Shown piece after piece: positions 47,547-56,012 of a stretch of 64,000 nucleotides of DNA. The notes beneath the pieces are model-generated. The model was given only the letters and a program-made list of their open reading frames with translations. It ran no database searches and had not been told where the DNA came from. Location: contig NZ_JASJEB010000009.1 in assembly GCF_030064895.1 (NCBI RefSeq), positions 1 through 64,000 on the forward strand, written 5' to 3'. Each line of letters starts with the position of its first letter. Within the stretch, counting starts at the first letter, position 1. A program made the translations under genes and the position numbers. The stretch comes from Crocosphaera sp. (lineage in GTDB: Bacteria; Cyanobacteriota; Cyanobacteriia; Cyanobacteriales; Microcystaceae).

Positions 47547-48287
47547 ATGACCCTCTACAAACCTTTTTTAGACTATGCTATCTCTCTAATGCAAGACAAA
47601 CTTTCCTTGCAACCTTATCCCATTCCTCAAGGGTTTGAGAAAAAAGAAGAGATGACAGGGAAAGGAAAAAAGCAGCAAAGGGTTGTCACTACCAGCTATG
47701 CTTTTAAATCTCCCAAACTAAGACAAATTCGAGCTGCTCACATCGAAGGGGGTGGTTCCCTACAAGTTCTCAATTTTGTCATCTTCCCACAGTTAAATTA
47801 TAATTTACCCTTTTTTGGCGCAGATTTAGTTACATTGCCCGGGGGTCATCTCATTGCCTTGGATATGCAGCCATTATTCCACGATCAAGCCTATCAAAAG
47901 CAATATACAGAGCCAATCTTACCCCTTTTCCAAAGCCATCAACAACATTTACCCTGGGGGGGAGATTTTCCAGAAGACGCAAAACCCTTCTTTTCTCCAG
48001 CATTCCTATGGACTCGTCCCCAAGAAACACAAGTGGTAGAAACAAGAGTTTTTCAAGCTTTTAAGGACTATCTCCAAGCTTATTTGGATTTTGTGGAGCA
48101 AGCAAAACCAATTACTGATAGTCAAGGACTCGAAGATATTCTGCAAGCACAAAGGCGTTATATTGGCTATCGTGCGGAGAAAGATCCGGCTAGGGGGATG
48201 TTTACTCGTCTCTATGGGGAAGCATGGACAGAAGAGTATATTCATGGATTTCTGTTTGACTTAGAACGCCAACTGGTTGCGGTTTAG
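47547..48287 (+). CDS. pebB: Phycoerythrobilin:ferredoxin oxidoreductase PebB
   Basis: PebB takes the dihydrobiliverdin from PebA and reduces the A-ring to phycoerythrobilin. The 246 residues have [40 protein letters not shown] with the MQPLFHDQ motif, and [20 protein letters not shown] near the end. PebA and PebB are about equal in length and share the last motif. The two enzymes are known to channel the intermediate. Confidence 0.92.
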   Translation: MTLYKPFLDYAISLMQDKLSLQPYPIPQGFEKKEEMTGKGKKQQRVVTTSYAFKSPKLRQIRAAHIEGGGSLQVLNFVIFPQLNYNLPFFGADLVTLPGGHLIALDMQPLFHDQAYQKQYTEPILPLFQSHQQHLPWGGDFPEDAKPFFSPAFLWTRPQETQVVETRVFQAFKDYLQAYLDFVEQAKPITDSQGLEDILQAQRRYIGYRAEKDPARGMFTRLYGEAWTEEYIHGFLFDLERQLVAV

Positions 48288-48545
48288 TAATTGAGGGAAA
48301 CGAAAAACATATTAAGTTTTTTGACAAAACTGTACTTTAAACACCCTTGATGCCATAAGCTCGAGACTAATAAAAATTGAGTTAACAGTCAAAAACGGAA
48401 TTCGAGTAGGGAAAAAGGATCAAGAATTAGTTGGATTTTGAAACCTGATACTAGCAATAGTTTAAGCCTGATTCTAACCATCTAAGACAGTTGCTTTTTC
48501 TTCTCTTGAAACTCCCATTTTATACCCAATACACTTTCTGAAATT

Positions 48546-49292
48546 ATGACAATACCCCTACTCAGCTATTCCCCCACCAGTCAAAACCAACGGGTCTCCG
48601 GCTTTGAAGTCTTTGGTGACGAACAACCCAGAAACTACAACACAGATAATCTTCTCTCACCTGCTGATATGGATAATTTAATCCAAGCAGCCTACCGACA
48701 GATTTTTAACGAGCAGCAACTCCTAGAGTATAACCGCCAAAAAGCCTTAGAATCTCAACTAAGATATGGTCAAATCACGGTAAGGGATTTTATTCGGGGG
48801 CTATTGCTTTCTGAACCCTTTGTTATGCGCAATTATCAACCTAATAGTAACTATCGGTTTGTAGACATGTGCGTCCAACGGGTTTTAGGACGGAATGTTT
48901 ACAGCGAGCAAGAAAAAATGGCTTGGTCTATTGTCATCGCCACTAAAGGTTTAGGAGGGTTTGTTGACGACTTGCTAAACAGTGAAGAATACCTCAATAA
49001 CTTTGGCGACGATACTGTTCCCTACCAACGGCGGCGGATTTTGCCGAGTCGGTCTCAAGGGGAGTTACCCTTTGCCCGTATGCCTCGATACGGAGCCGAC
49101 TACCGCGCTAAATTAGAGGAAATCGGCTATTTCCGTCCTCTACAACCTGCTTATTACTGGAAATGGCAGCAGCCTCCTTATCCAGCATGGGTTCGTTTGA
49201 TAGGTAAAGTCATTACTCTGGGCGGGGCTGCGTTATTAACCATTCTTGTAATTGCAACTGCCCTGGCCGCCTGGGGTATCATTCGTCTCTAA
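48546..49292 (+). CDS. cpcL: Membrane-anchored rod linker, CpcL (CpcG2) type
   Basis: 248 residues with a phycobilisome linker domain (residues 35-175: [60 protein letters not shown]). It ends with a hydrophobic helix (about 222-246, [20 protein letters not shown]). That tail is the hallmark of CpcL/CpcG2, the rod linker that builds membrane-attached, core-less phycobilisome rods feeding photosystem I. Its position inside a phycoerythrin region is notable, because it could attach phycoerythrin-containing rods to photosystem I. Confidence 0.85.
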   Translation: MTIPLLSYSPTSQNQRVSGFEVFGDEQPRNYNTDNLLSPADMDNLIQAAYRQIFNEQQLLEYNRQKALESQLRYGQITVRDFIRGLLLSEPFVMRNYQPNSNYRFVDMCVQRVLGRNVYSEQEKMAWSIVIATKGLGGFVDDLLNSEEYLNNFGDDTVPYQRRRILPSRSQGELPFARMPRYGADYRAKLEEIGYFRPLQPAYYWKWQQPPYPAWVRLIGKVITLGGAALLTILVIATALAAWGIIRL

Positions 49293-49387
49293 TCAACTGA
49301 ATTATTGACTAATTCCCTACCCATAAATATTCATATTTTGGGTGGGGATGAATGTCAATCAAGAAAAAATACACAGTGGAGAAAACT

Positions 49388-49969
49388 ATGAGTAGTCAAT
49401 TAAGCGAAAGAGCTAAACAATTAATTCCCAAAGCTAGAATCGTCAGTTTTAAGCGTTGGCAAAGCTCCTATTCAGATCAAGTATTGCAAATTTTTCAGCA
49501 AGCAGATGATCAAGGCCGCTATCTTACTGATGAAGACTTAGCGCAAATTAAAGCTCTCAACCCCGAGCAATCATCAGCAGTTGAAAACGCAAGATTGTTG
49601 CGAGATAACGCCGATTCAATTGTTAACTATGCCAGAGAACAAGTTTTAGCAACCTATCCTAACATTACAGAATTAGGTGGTGGTCTGTATCCCCCTCAAA
49701 GAGCAGAAGCTTGCTGGCGAGACTTCTGGCATTTTCTACGCTGTATCACCTATGGAATAGCCGGAAACAGTCCTCAATTTACTAGCCTAGAAGGACTTAA
49801 AAATATGGACTTGCTATATCAAGAATTACAAGTTCCTCTTAATGCCATGATTTGCGGCTTAGAAAACTTGAAAGTCTATAGCTTACAGCAATTTACACCT
49901 GAACAACAGCAGGAATTGAGTTCTTATTTTGACCATTTAATTGCTCATCTTCAGGAATTTCATAGATAA
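49388..49969 (+). CDS. Phycobiliprotein-like (phycobilisome) protein
   Basis: 193 residues from the ATG after GTGGAGAAAACT. An upstream start at 49352 lacks this ribosome site. Two helices with RYLTDEDLAQIKALNPEQSS and a globin-like core with AEACWRDFWHFLRCITYGIA fit the phycobilisome protein fold (PF00502). The single Cys in FLRC could be a bilin site, as C-x-R/W patterns around Cys82 are. I do not recognise it as a known subunit. It may be a paralogue with an accessory or assembly role. Confidence 0.75.
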   Translation: MSSQLSERAKQLIPKARIVSFKRWQSSYSDQVLQIFQQADDQGRYLTDEDLAQIKALNPEQSSAVENARLLRDNADSIVNYAREQVLATYPNITELGGGLYPPQRAEACWRDFWHFLRCITYGIAGNSPQFTSLEGLKNMDLLYQELQVPLNAMICGLENLKVYSLQQFTPEQQQELSSYFDHLIAHLQEFHR

Positions 49970-50042
49970 ACCTAGTCAAGACAAGAATCTCCCGTGACAA
50001 TCTGTCATTTAACGGGAGACTTTTTATATAAAATAGTAGGTT

Positions 50043-50585
50043 TCATGAAACAGAAACACAACGACGTTCAGAACAGTAACCCATCAAATTAACCCCGTTC
50101 ATCATCTTAACCGTAGTAACCCTGACCCGAAAATCATCGGTTAGAAACCAACAGCGTTCTTGACCTTGATTCCGCTCATATTCCGTCTCAATTGTCAATA
50201 CTCCATTCTCAGAAAAATTGTAGACACTGACCACAGGAATCCCTTCTACATAACCACGATTTCGTAAAAATTTACCCTGGTGAGGATTAGGTCCATAAGG
50301 AACGTCCACTAAAATCGCAGCATAGTTCTCGTTAGGTTCTTTCTCCTCTAAGTTATCCTGCCAGGCGAAACTAGCACCACCAGTGACCAGGTTGGAATCT
50401 ACTCCTTGTTCTTGACAAACCTTCAGAACCCTTGGGTCATTTTTGTCCAACACTTTAATAATCAAGTTAGACAGTCCTGACTCATCAGCCAGGGAATCAA
50501 AACGATGGACTGTACGCTGGGAAAACCAGACTCCCTCACTTTTACGAAAAAAATCCATCATGGTCATAGGAGGTGTCAGTAACAT
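50043..50585 (-). CDS. CpcS/CpeS-family bilin lyase
   Basis: 180 residues of the CpcS/CpeS lipocalin-like lyase family: MDFFRKSEGVWFSQRTVHRF, GGASFAWQDN, GYVEGIPVVSVYNFSENGVL and ERCWFLTDDFRVRVTTVK. These enzymes attach bilins to the Cys82-equivalent. It differs from the second family member at 52744 and probably serves another subunit (CpeU/CpcS-like), which I cannot decide. AAGGA nine bases before the ATG supports this start. Confidence 0.85.
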   Translation of the reverse strand: MLLTPPMTMMDFFRKSEGVWFSQRTVHRFDSLADESGLSNLIIKVLDKNDPRVLKVCQEQGVDSNLVTGGASFAWQDNLEEKEPNENYAAILVDVPYGPNPHQGKFLRNRGYVEGIPVVSVYNFSENGVLTIETEYERNQGQERCWFLTDDFRVRVTTVKMMNGVNLMGYCSERRCVSVS

Positions 50586-50635
50586 TTATGTTTTATCCTT
50601 AATTACAAAAATTCACTCAACTAACTCATTTTCCC

Positions 50636-51457
50636 ATGAAAACCCTTGCTACTTTCATTAGCTCTATTCCTCTCTCTCTTGATGAAGTCAAATCCACTTT
50701 AAGCAATAGCAGGAGCCTTACCAATAGTAATTTACAAGGCATAAATCTCAGCCAGATGGATTTATCCCAAACCAATTTAAGCGGTGCTATCTTAATTGGG
50801 GCTAATCTTCAGGGAACCAACTTGCAGGGGGCTAACTTACAAGGGGCTGACTTGCGAGGGGCCAACTTACAAGGAGCGAACCTCACCGATGCTGACTTAC
50901 AAGACAGTTATTTACACCGGACCCAGTTACAAGGGTGTAATTTAAGCGGTACCAAGTTAGACTCAGCTAAACTGCAACTGGCACTCTACGACTCTCTCAC
51001 AGTCTGGCCTGAAGGCTATAATTATCGGAATTCTGGGGCTGTGGGTCCTTATGCTAACCTTGCAGGGGTTTTCTTGAATACAGCTAATTTGAGGGGCGCA
51101 GACCTCCGTTATGCTAACTTGAGAGGAGCTTATTTGAGTGGGGCTGATTTGACGGGGGCAAACTTGGAAGGAGCAGCCTTAAGTGGAGCTAACCTTCAAG
51201 GAGCATTTCTCACAGGGGCTTATTTATCCCAAGCTCGACTCATTAGTGCGGAGTTACAGGGAGTCGACCTGCGAGGGGCCGACTTAACTGAAGTGAGTTG
51301 GGAACAGTTACAGAGTATTGCTGGAGCAGACTTTACAGGAACTAAGGGATTGAGTGAGTCTGACAGGGTGTTTTTATGCAGTCGTCCCTCCCAAGAATTA
51401 GGGACTTGGAATTCTTTCACTCGCTCTAATACAGCGAAAAGTCTTGGCTGTAGTTAA
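50636..51457 (+). CDS. Pentapeptide-repeat protein
   Basis: 273 residues. A(D/N)LxG-type pentapeptides fill two blocks, about 34-105 (SGAILIGANLQGTNLQGANL) and 138-215 (GADLRYANLRGAYLSGADLT). They form a right-handed beta-helix. The N-terminal 33 residues and the WPEGYNYRNSGAVGPYANLA insert are conserved-looking features. It faces cpeR across the G-rich minisatellite. Function unknown. Confidence 0.9.
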   Translation: MKTLATFISSIPLSLDEVKSTLSNSRSLTNSNLQGINLSQMDLSQTNLSGAILIGANLQGTNLQGANLQGADLRGANLQGANLTDADLQDSYLHRTQLQGCNLSGTKLDSAKLQLALYDSLTVWPEGYNYRNSGAVGPYANLAGVFLNTANLRGADLRYANLRGAYLSGADLTGANLEGAALSGANLQGAFLTGAYLSQARLISAELQGVDLRGADLTEVSWEQLQSIAGADFTGTKGLSESDRVFLCSRPSQELGTWNSFTRSNTAKSLGCS

Positions 51458-51704
51458 TGGAGTGTGGGGGGTGTGGGGAGTGTGGGGAGACGGGGGAGGC
51501 AGGGGTGACGGGGTGACGGGGAGACGGGGGAGGCAGGGGTGACGGGGTGACGGGGTGACGGGGTGACGGGGTGACGGGGTGACGGGGAGACGGGGGAGAC
51601 GGGGTGACGGGGTGACGGGGTGACGGGGTGACGGGGAGACGGGGGAGACGGGGGAGACGGGGGAGACGGGGGAGGCAGAGGAAGCAGAGGAAGCAGAGGG
51701 GGAA
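51458..51704. repeat. G-rich minisatellite (GACGGGGT-type octamers)
   Basis: About 247 bp of imperfect tandem units TGACGGGG and AGACGGGGG, with GTGTGGGGAG at the left and GGCAGAGGAAGCAGAGG at the right. It fills the gap between the convergent pentapeptide and cpeR genes. More than twenty runs of four or more G on the plus strand make G-quadruplex folding plausible. Confidence 0.9.
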
Positions 51705-51757
51705 ATTAATTTATTTTTAATATTCTAATGGTTTGCAGACAGAGCCTATAACCAATA

Positions 51758-52063
51758 TTAAGGATTTTCAGAAAATCTGGTATGAAAACTACCGTTTTTA
51801 AACCAATATTGTTTCAATTCATGATGGGGAGTATGCAAGCTTGCTTTGGCTTGATAAAGAAAAATTTGTCGGTGATTTCCTAACCAAACTCGCTTTTTGG
51901 GGTCAACACAAATTAAACTTCCACCTAAACTAATAACACATTTTTCAAATCGTTCAATGGTGGAATAATCTAGGGTTTCAAAAATGAAAAAATTACCCTC
52001 ACAGATTAAGTGACGACTGCGAATCCAAGCTTGCATTTTTTTCCGAGCAACTGGGGGAAGCAT
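51758..52063 (-). CDS. cpeR: CpeR, activator of phycoerythrin genes
   Basis: 101 residues from MLPPVARKKMQAWIRSRHLI, the conserved start of CpeR. An extra seven upstream residues are possible from 52084. FIFETLDYSTIERFEKCVIS and WLGNHRQIFLYQA are shared family features. In Fremyella, CpeR is the last gene of cpeCDESTR and activates cpeBA and pebAB in green light. Here it lies at the end of the minus-strand run cpeC, cpeD/E, cpeS, cpeT, cpeR, in the same order. Confidence 0.9.
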   Translation of the reverse strand: MLPPVARKKMQAWIRSRHLICEGNFFIFETLDYSTIERFEKCVISLGGSLICVDPKKRVWLGNHRQIFLYQAKASLHTPHHELKQYWFKNGSFHTRFSENP

Positions 52064-52116
52064 AACGAATAGGAACAGATTCAATAATTAATAATTAATA
52101 ATTATTCGGTGATTTT

Positions 52117-52725
52117 TTATATGGAAGCTAAAATATCGGGAAGTTCATGGGCAAAACTTTCACGTTTTTCAAATTTCAAGGAATCGGTTGCTGTTCCCCA
52201 CACCTGTTCATGACTATTAATATCTAACCCTCGATCTAAACTGGCGAAAGTATTTTCAGTTAGTTCTACTTGACTAACTAAATAAGTGTCGCAACCATTT
52301 CTAGTAATTAAACACTGGTTTCCCTCAACTTTTCCCCGAAACAAATTTCCTTCCTGTTGAAAAATCATCGAACAGTTATAACGACGTTCTATACAATCAG
52401 GGGTAATGGTTTTAAGAATGTCTCGATCTCTTCCTGCACCAGCATAAAGTATAGGCTCTTTTAGTCCATAATTTTCAATATAAACTTGTCCCTCTTGTTC
52501 AACAAAGCGATGAATTCCTTGACGATAGGGACTCCAAAGATCATAATCGTAAGCTTGCTCAGAATAAAAACCAATTCCCTCAAAAAAATCCCAAGATAAA
52601 GGACGAAAAAACACCCGAATATGAGGGTAATCTTTGGGACTAGAAGCAGCTTGTTTTTGGTTACTAAAATCCCCTGCAAGCCAGTGAGCTAATTTTACAC
52701 TCAATTGTTCTTTAAGTTTCAGCAT
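52117..52725 (-). CDS. cpeT: CpeT bilin lyase
   Basis: 202 residues of the CpcT/CpeT family: LAHWLAGDFSNQKQAASSPK start, the beta-barrel lyase core with FFRPLSWDFFEGIGFYSEQA and YDLWSPYRQGIHRFV, and a CDTYLVSQVELTENTF end. CpeT-type enzymes attach phycoerythrobilin to the C-terminal cysteine of CpeB. It is 19 bp from cpeS. Good length. Confidence 0.92.
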   Translation of the reverse strand: MLKLKEQLSVKLAHWLAGDFSNQKQAASSPKDYPHIRVFFRPLSWDFFEGIGFYSEQAYDYDLWSPYRQGIHRFVEQEGQVYIENYGLKEPILYAGAGRDRDILKTITPDCIERRYNCSMIFQQEGNLFRGKVEGNQCLITRNGCDTYLVSQVELTENTFASLDRGLDINSHEQVWGTATDSLKFEKRESFAHELPDILASI

Positions 52726-52743
52726 TTTTCAAAGTTGGATAAA

Positions 52744-53283
52744 TTATGATTTAGGTTCAAGAACACGAGTTTCTGAGGAAAAAGAAGCCGTAACAACCCC
52801 TGACCCTTGGCTTGTTTTAATCAAAGATACTCGCAGACGAAAATTAGGATTGACAAACCAAATTTTTTCTTCAGCCATAGCACGGTCATAGGGTGTTGTT
52901 AACACAAATGTACCATCTTCCATAATTTGATACTGACCCACAGAAGGAATAGTTTCTGCATAACCCATATCTCGCAGCAATTTTCCAGCTTTGGGATTGC
53001 CTGGGTCTGGTATAGGAACTAAAATGGTAGTCCCCTCAAAAGTTTCCTCTTGGTCATCCCAGTCTGTTTCTCCTTGCCAACTCATGCGAAAAGGATGAGC
53101 CGCTAAAGTCGGGTCAATCTTGTAGGATTGACAGAGATCAATAACTTCCTTATCTGACTCTTTTAGGCCAATAATATCAATGGTTGATGTTACTTCTTCA
53201 AAGTGTCTGAAAGCGAGATGATGGGCGCTACGTTGAGAACGCCAACTGCCCAGGGACAGTTCAACAAATTTAGTAATATCCAT
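52744..53283 (-). CDS. cpeS: CpeS bilin lyase
   Basis: 179 residues: MDITKFVELSLGSWRSQRSA start, the RMSWQGETDWDD strand, LLRDMGYAETIPSVGQYQIM and EEKIWFVNPNFRLRVSLI. It fits CpeS, which attaches phycoerythrobilin to Cys82-type sites of CpeB/CpeA. It sits between the linker gene and cpeT, as in cpeCDESTR operons. Confidence 0.9.
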   Translation of the reverse strand: MDITKFVELSLGSWRSQRSAHHLAFRHFEEVTSTIDIIGLKESDKEVIDLCQSYKIDPTLAAHPFRMSWQGETDWDDQEETFEGTTILVPIPDPGNPKAGKLLRDMGYAETIPSVGQYQIMEDGTFVLTTPYDRAMAEEKIWFVNPNFRLRVSLIKTSQGSGVVTASFSSETRVLEPKS

Positions 53284-53546
53284 GACAAGTTTTCAACAAA
53301 GAGAGCGAATTGTTTAATTCGCTCTAAAAACAGTTAAGAGATGCTATAAACAGTATCTCATGAATTTTTATACCATTTTTATTAATTTAGACTACAGATA
53401 TTTATTTTGTAGGGGTCAACGGCCGTTGACCCCTAGACCGAATGTGTAGCTAGATTTTTTGAAATTGGTATTAGTTATTGAGATTTTTAGATGGGGACTC
53501 ACCTAAAATTTTTTTGAAAGCATCACAACAGTTTGACCGAAAATGA
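53284..53546. other. Gap between linker and cpeS genes with a perfect palindrome
   Basis: 263 bp within the operon, unusually long. It holds the palindrome at 53410-53435. The gap could separate expression levels of linkers from lyases. Confidence 0.55.
53410..53435. terminator. 26-bp perfect palindrome, copy 1
   Basis: TAGGGGTCAACGG followed at once by its reverse complement. It could be an attenuator after the linker genes. A 28-bp copy with one more base at each end lies at 55984. Such sites are also dispersed repeats in related genomes. Confidence 0.6.
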
Positions 53547-54314
53547 TTAAGCAACTTCAGTAATGCTGACAATCTTGCCACCAGCGCGATGAATGCGTTG
53601 AATTTGCGGAGTCATACGGTCTCCAGGGACAATATACTCGGTGGTACTAACACGACGAGGAGAATCAAACTTTGCTCCTTTAACCAAGATTTTAAAGGTC
53701 TTGGTGGTAGCATCTGGAGAGATTCCCAAACGTCCTCCCTTGCTGGGTAGGACAATTTTTCCTCCACTATTGCTGGCCACTTCATCGACTAAACGAGAGC
53801 CTTTAAAGGCACTATCAACACCAGCATAGCCTTGATAGAGGGATAAAGTGCGATTGTAACCCACTTGCTTGGAACCCACTTGGCTTTGCGCCCCTTGATA
53901 GTAAGGGATGATATTCTCGCCGAATTTCGCCTGATATTCGTCGCTATCGAGATAAGAATCGATTTCTGCTTCATATCCAGACTCAATACAGAGACGAATA
54001 TGGCTGGAAAGTTCTGCTTGGTCTTGGGGGGCGCGTCCTAATAAGTGTTTGAAGTTCACTTCAACAAAGCGATAAGGGGCGCAGGATTCAAAATAGCGAC
54101 TACGGTAAAAGTCAGACTTTGCCACCTCGCGAACAAATTCTCGGACGGTTAACTCCCCATTAGCTAGGCGAGATTCAGCACTAATTAAGCGTTCGCTCTC
54201 CATAACGTGGGGGTTGCCTAATACTTGCTTGTAGACTCCCCGAATAACGATAGCTACCTCATCAGTGTTTCGAGAAGGAAAGAGTTCCACGGGATTATCT
54301 AAAATTACACTCAT
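53547..54314 (-). CDS. Phycoerythrin-associated rod linker (CpeD/CpeE type)
   Basis: 255 residues. A phycobilisome linker domain (about 20-150: VAIVIRGVYKQVLGNPHVME, YRFVEVNFKHLLGRAPQDQ, IDSYLDSDEYQAKFGENIIP) is followed by a CpcD-like C-terminal domain (KTFKILVKGAKFDSPRRVST, ending QIQRIHRAGGKIVSITEVA). Lengths near 250 fit CpeD or CpeE, and I cannot choose between them. It lies 318 bp downstream of cpeC in the same direction. Confidence 0.88.
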   Translation of the reverse strand: MSVILDNPVELFPSRNTDEVAIVIRGVYKQVLGNPHVMESERLISAESRLANGELTVREFVREVAKSDFYRSRYFESCAPYRFVEVNFKHLLGRAPQDQAELSSHIRLCIESGYEAEIDSYLDSDEYQAKFGENIIPYYQGAQSQVGSKQVGYNRTLSLYQGYAGVDSAFKGSRLVDEVASNSGGKIVLPSKGGRLGISPDATTKTFKILVKGAKFDSPRRVSTTEYIVPGDRMTPQIQRIHRAGGKIVSITEVA

Positions 54315-54632
54315 TTGAGTTCTCCTAGTTTGTTATTGGTTTGAAAATCCAAAGTTTTCCATAATTGATAACTGAATCATCAATTATTGGTTTAAATTGG
54401 AAGATCAAAAAATCAGAGTTTTAACCCCAATTCTTTAATCTTCCGATGTTTGATTTATAGGGTTTCTCGGACTAATGAGGTACACCTAACATCTAACTCC
54501 GAACTCCGAACTCCGAACTCCGAACTCCGAACTCCGAACTCCGAACTCCTAAAACTAGAAAACTGTGTACCTCACAAGTATGAGAATTGCTATATCTAGA
54601 CTAAACTGACAGTTATTTAGTGTTTAAGCAGA
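54315..54632. other. Inter-linker gap with CCGAACT heptamers
   Basis: 318 bp between the two linker genes, holding seven heptamers (54499-54547) and AT-rich flanks. No reading frame. It may regulate the downstream linker. Confidence 0.55.
54499..54547. repeat. Seven tandem CCGAACT heptamers
   Basis: Perfect, uninterrupted units from 54499 to 54547. The heptamer type recurs in degenerate form near 45104-45126 (CCGAACTCCTAACTCC). Confidence 0.92.
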
Positions 54633-55508
54633 TTAAACAGCAGTAATACTAGAAATGACACCCCCTTGTTTGTGGATGCGCTGGTATTCTTGGGAGAGTT
54701 TATCAAAAGGTACTAAATAAACTTTGTTGCTCCGACGGAATTTGGAAACACGATTGACCTTACCAGGAGAGCTATAACCAGTTACCTCGATACGGTAAAC
54801 TTTTCCTTGATCACTAGCTCCCACACCTTGACGAGTACGAGATCCTGTAGGAGTATCTTGGAAAGACCAACCTTCTCCAGCACTACCACTAGAAGGAGGA
54901 ATCACAGCTAGAGGGGTATCTTGGATCACATATTTGTTGAGAACTGGTTCTTTTCCTGATAGACTTCCTTTAAGGTCACTGCTAGAAGCTCCCCGTAACA
55001 TAGCAAACATATGGGTGAAGCCCACCATTGTCTGTCCAGGTTGGGTTTTATAGCCTCGGTAGTAAGGAACAAAGAATTCCCCATAGGCGTTTTGGTATTC
55101 GTCGCTATCGAGGTAAGAATCGATTTCTGCTTCAAATCCTTGGGTATCTAAGATGGTGCTATGCGCTCTCATCTCTTCTAACCCGTCGGGGGTACGACCA
55201 AGAAAATGTTTAAAATTGAGTTCAATAAACCGATAGCGAGGACAAGAGTCAAAAAAGCGACTGCGGTAAAGATCAGATTTAGCCAAAGCACGCACAAACT
55301 CACGGACACTCAATTCTCCCCGTTTTAATTGGGATTCAGGAATACTAGCCCGTTCGCTTTCCATTACATAGGCATTGCCTAAAATTTGACGGTAGATAGC
55401 GCGGATAACGGTTTCTACTTCTTCTGCTGAACTCCCTGGTATTAGTTCTACTGGGGGGGTCTCTTCAAACAAACTGACTCCTAATTGAGAGGCAGGTCCA
55501 AAAACCAT
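54633..55508 (-). CDS. cpeC: Phycoerythrin rod linker CpeC
   Basis: 291 residues. Linker domain about 30-165 (VETVIRAIYRQILGNAYVME, YRFIELNFKHFLGRTPDGLE, IDSYLDSDEYQNAYGEFFVP), a variable glycine/serine spacer (SSGSAGEGWSFQDTPTGSRT), and a C-terminal CpcD-like domain (VYLVPFDKLSQEYQRIHKQG). The longer length and first position support CpeC, which joins the phycoerythrin hexamer nearest to the phycocyanin. GGAGA lies about 13 bases before the ATG. Confidence 0.88.
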   Translation of the reverse strand: MVFGPASQLGVSLFEETPPVELIPGSSAEEVETVIRAIYRQILGNAYVMESERASIPESQLKRGELSVREFVRALAKSDLYRSRFFDSCPRYRFIELNFKHFLGRTPDGLEEMRAHSTILDTQGFEAEIDSYLDSDEYQNAYGEFFVPYYRGYKTQPGQTMVGFTHMFAMLRGASSSDLKGSLSGKEPVLNKYVIQDTPLAVIPPSSGSAGEGWSFQDTPTGSRTRQGVGASDQGKVYRIEVTGYSSPGKVNRVSKFRRSNKVYLVPFDKLSQEYQRIHKQGGVISSITAV

Positions 55509-55679
55509 TGATGTAAGTCTCCTCGTGTTTTTATAGTTTATTTAGCTCTACTTATATAACTTTTTGGGTTTTCTTTATTTAAATAAATGTAAACACTCAA
55601 TAAATCTTAAAATATAGGTTAATTACAGAGAAGCCTTCAGTATAAAATAATTATTGGTATTTTATCGGGGATAACAGAT

Positions 55680-55934
55680 ATGAACTCTACTCCAGACTCT
55701 ACATCGATCAGTTTACAAGAAACTCAAGAGAATAAGAAACCAGTGACTGCACAAGATTTAGCAGAAGTCATTGAAGAATTTGAAAAATATCGGGAGCGAC
55801 TCGTCTCCGAAATGGAAACAACGGCCAAACGAGCTAAAATGCCTAAGAATGCAGCAATGGCTCAAATAAAACCTCAACTAGACCAAATTGACGCAACACT
55901 CTCAAGTCTTCGTCAACAGCAAGCTTCAGGTTGA
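55680..55934 (+). CDS. Small coiled-coil protein divergent from cpeC
   Basis: 84 residues, charged and helical: NKKPVTAQDLAEVIEEFEKY, then RERLVSEMETTAKRAKMPKN and a second amphipathic helix LKPQLDQIDATLSSLRQQQ-like (MAQIKPQLDQIDATLSSLRQ). It is transcribed away from cpeC with a 170-bp shared promoter region. No family recognised. The location suggests a phycobilisome-related or regulatory role, which is inference. Confidence 0.65.
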   Translation: MNSTPDSTSISLQETQENKKPVTAQDLAEVIEEFEKYRERLVSEMETTAKRAKMPKNAAMAQIKPQLDQIDATLSSLRQQQASG

Positions 55935-55983
55935 GATTCCCCGGATTAAAAGCATAGGGTTCTCAACAAAATTATTCATATTA

Positions 55984-56011
55984 GTAGGGGTCAACGGCCG
56001 TTGACCCCTAC
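55984..56011. terminator. 28-bp perfect palindrome, copy 2
   Basis: GTAGGGGTCAACGG plus its reverse complement, between the converging genes ending at 55934 (+) and 56013 (-). The position favours a bidirectional terminator. Its core is the same as the palindrome at 53410. Confidence 0.7.
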
Positions 56012-56012
56012 T

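Noticed and set aside
51458-51704. Possible CRISPR array
   Set aside because: Units are 8-9 bp and contiguous with no spacers and no cas genes nearby. It is a minisatellite.
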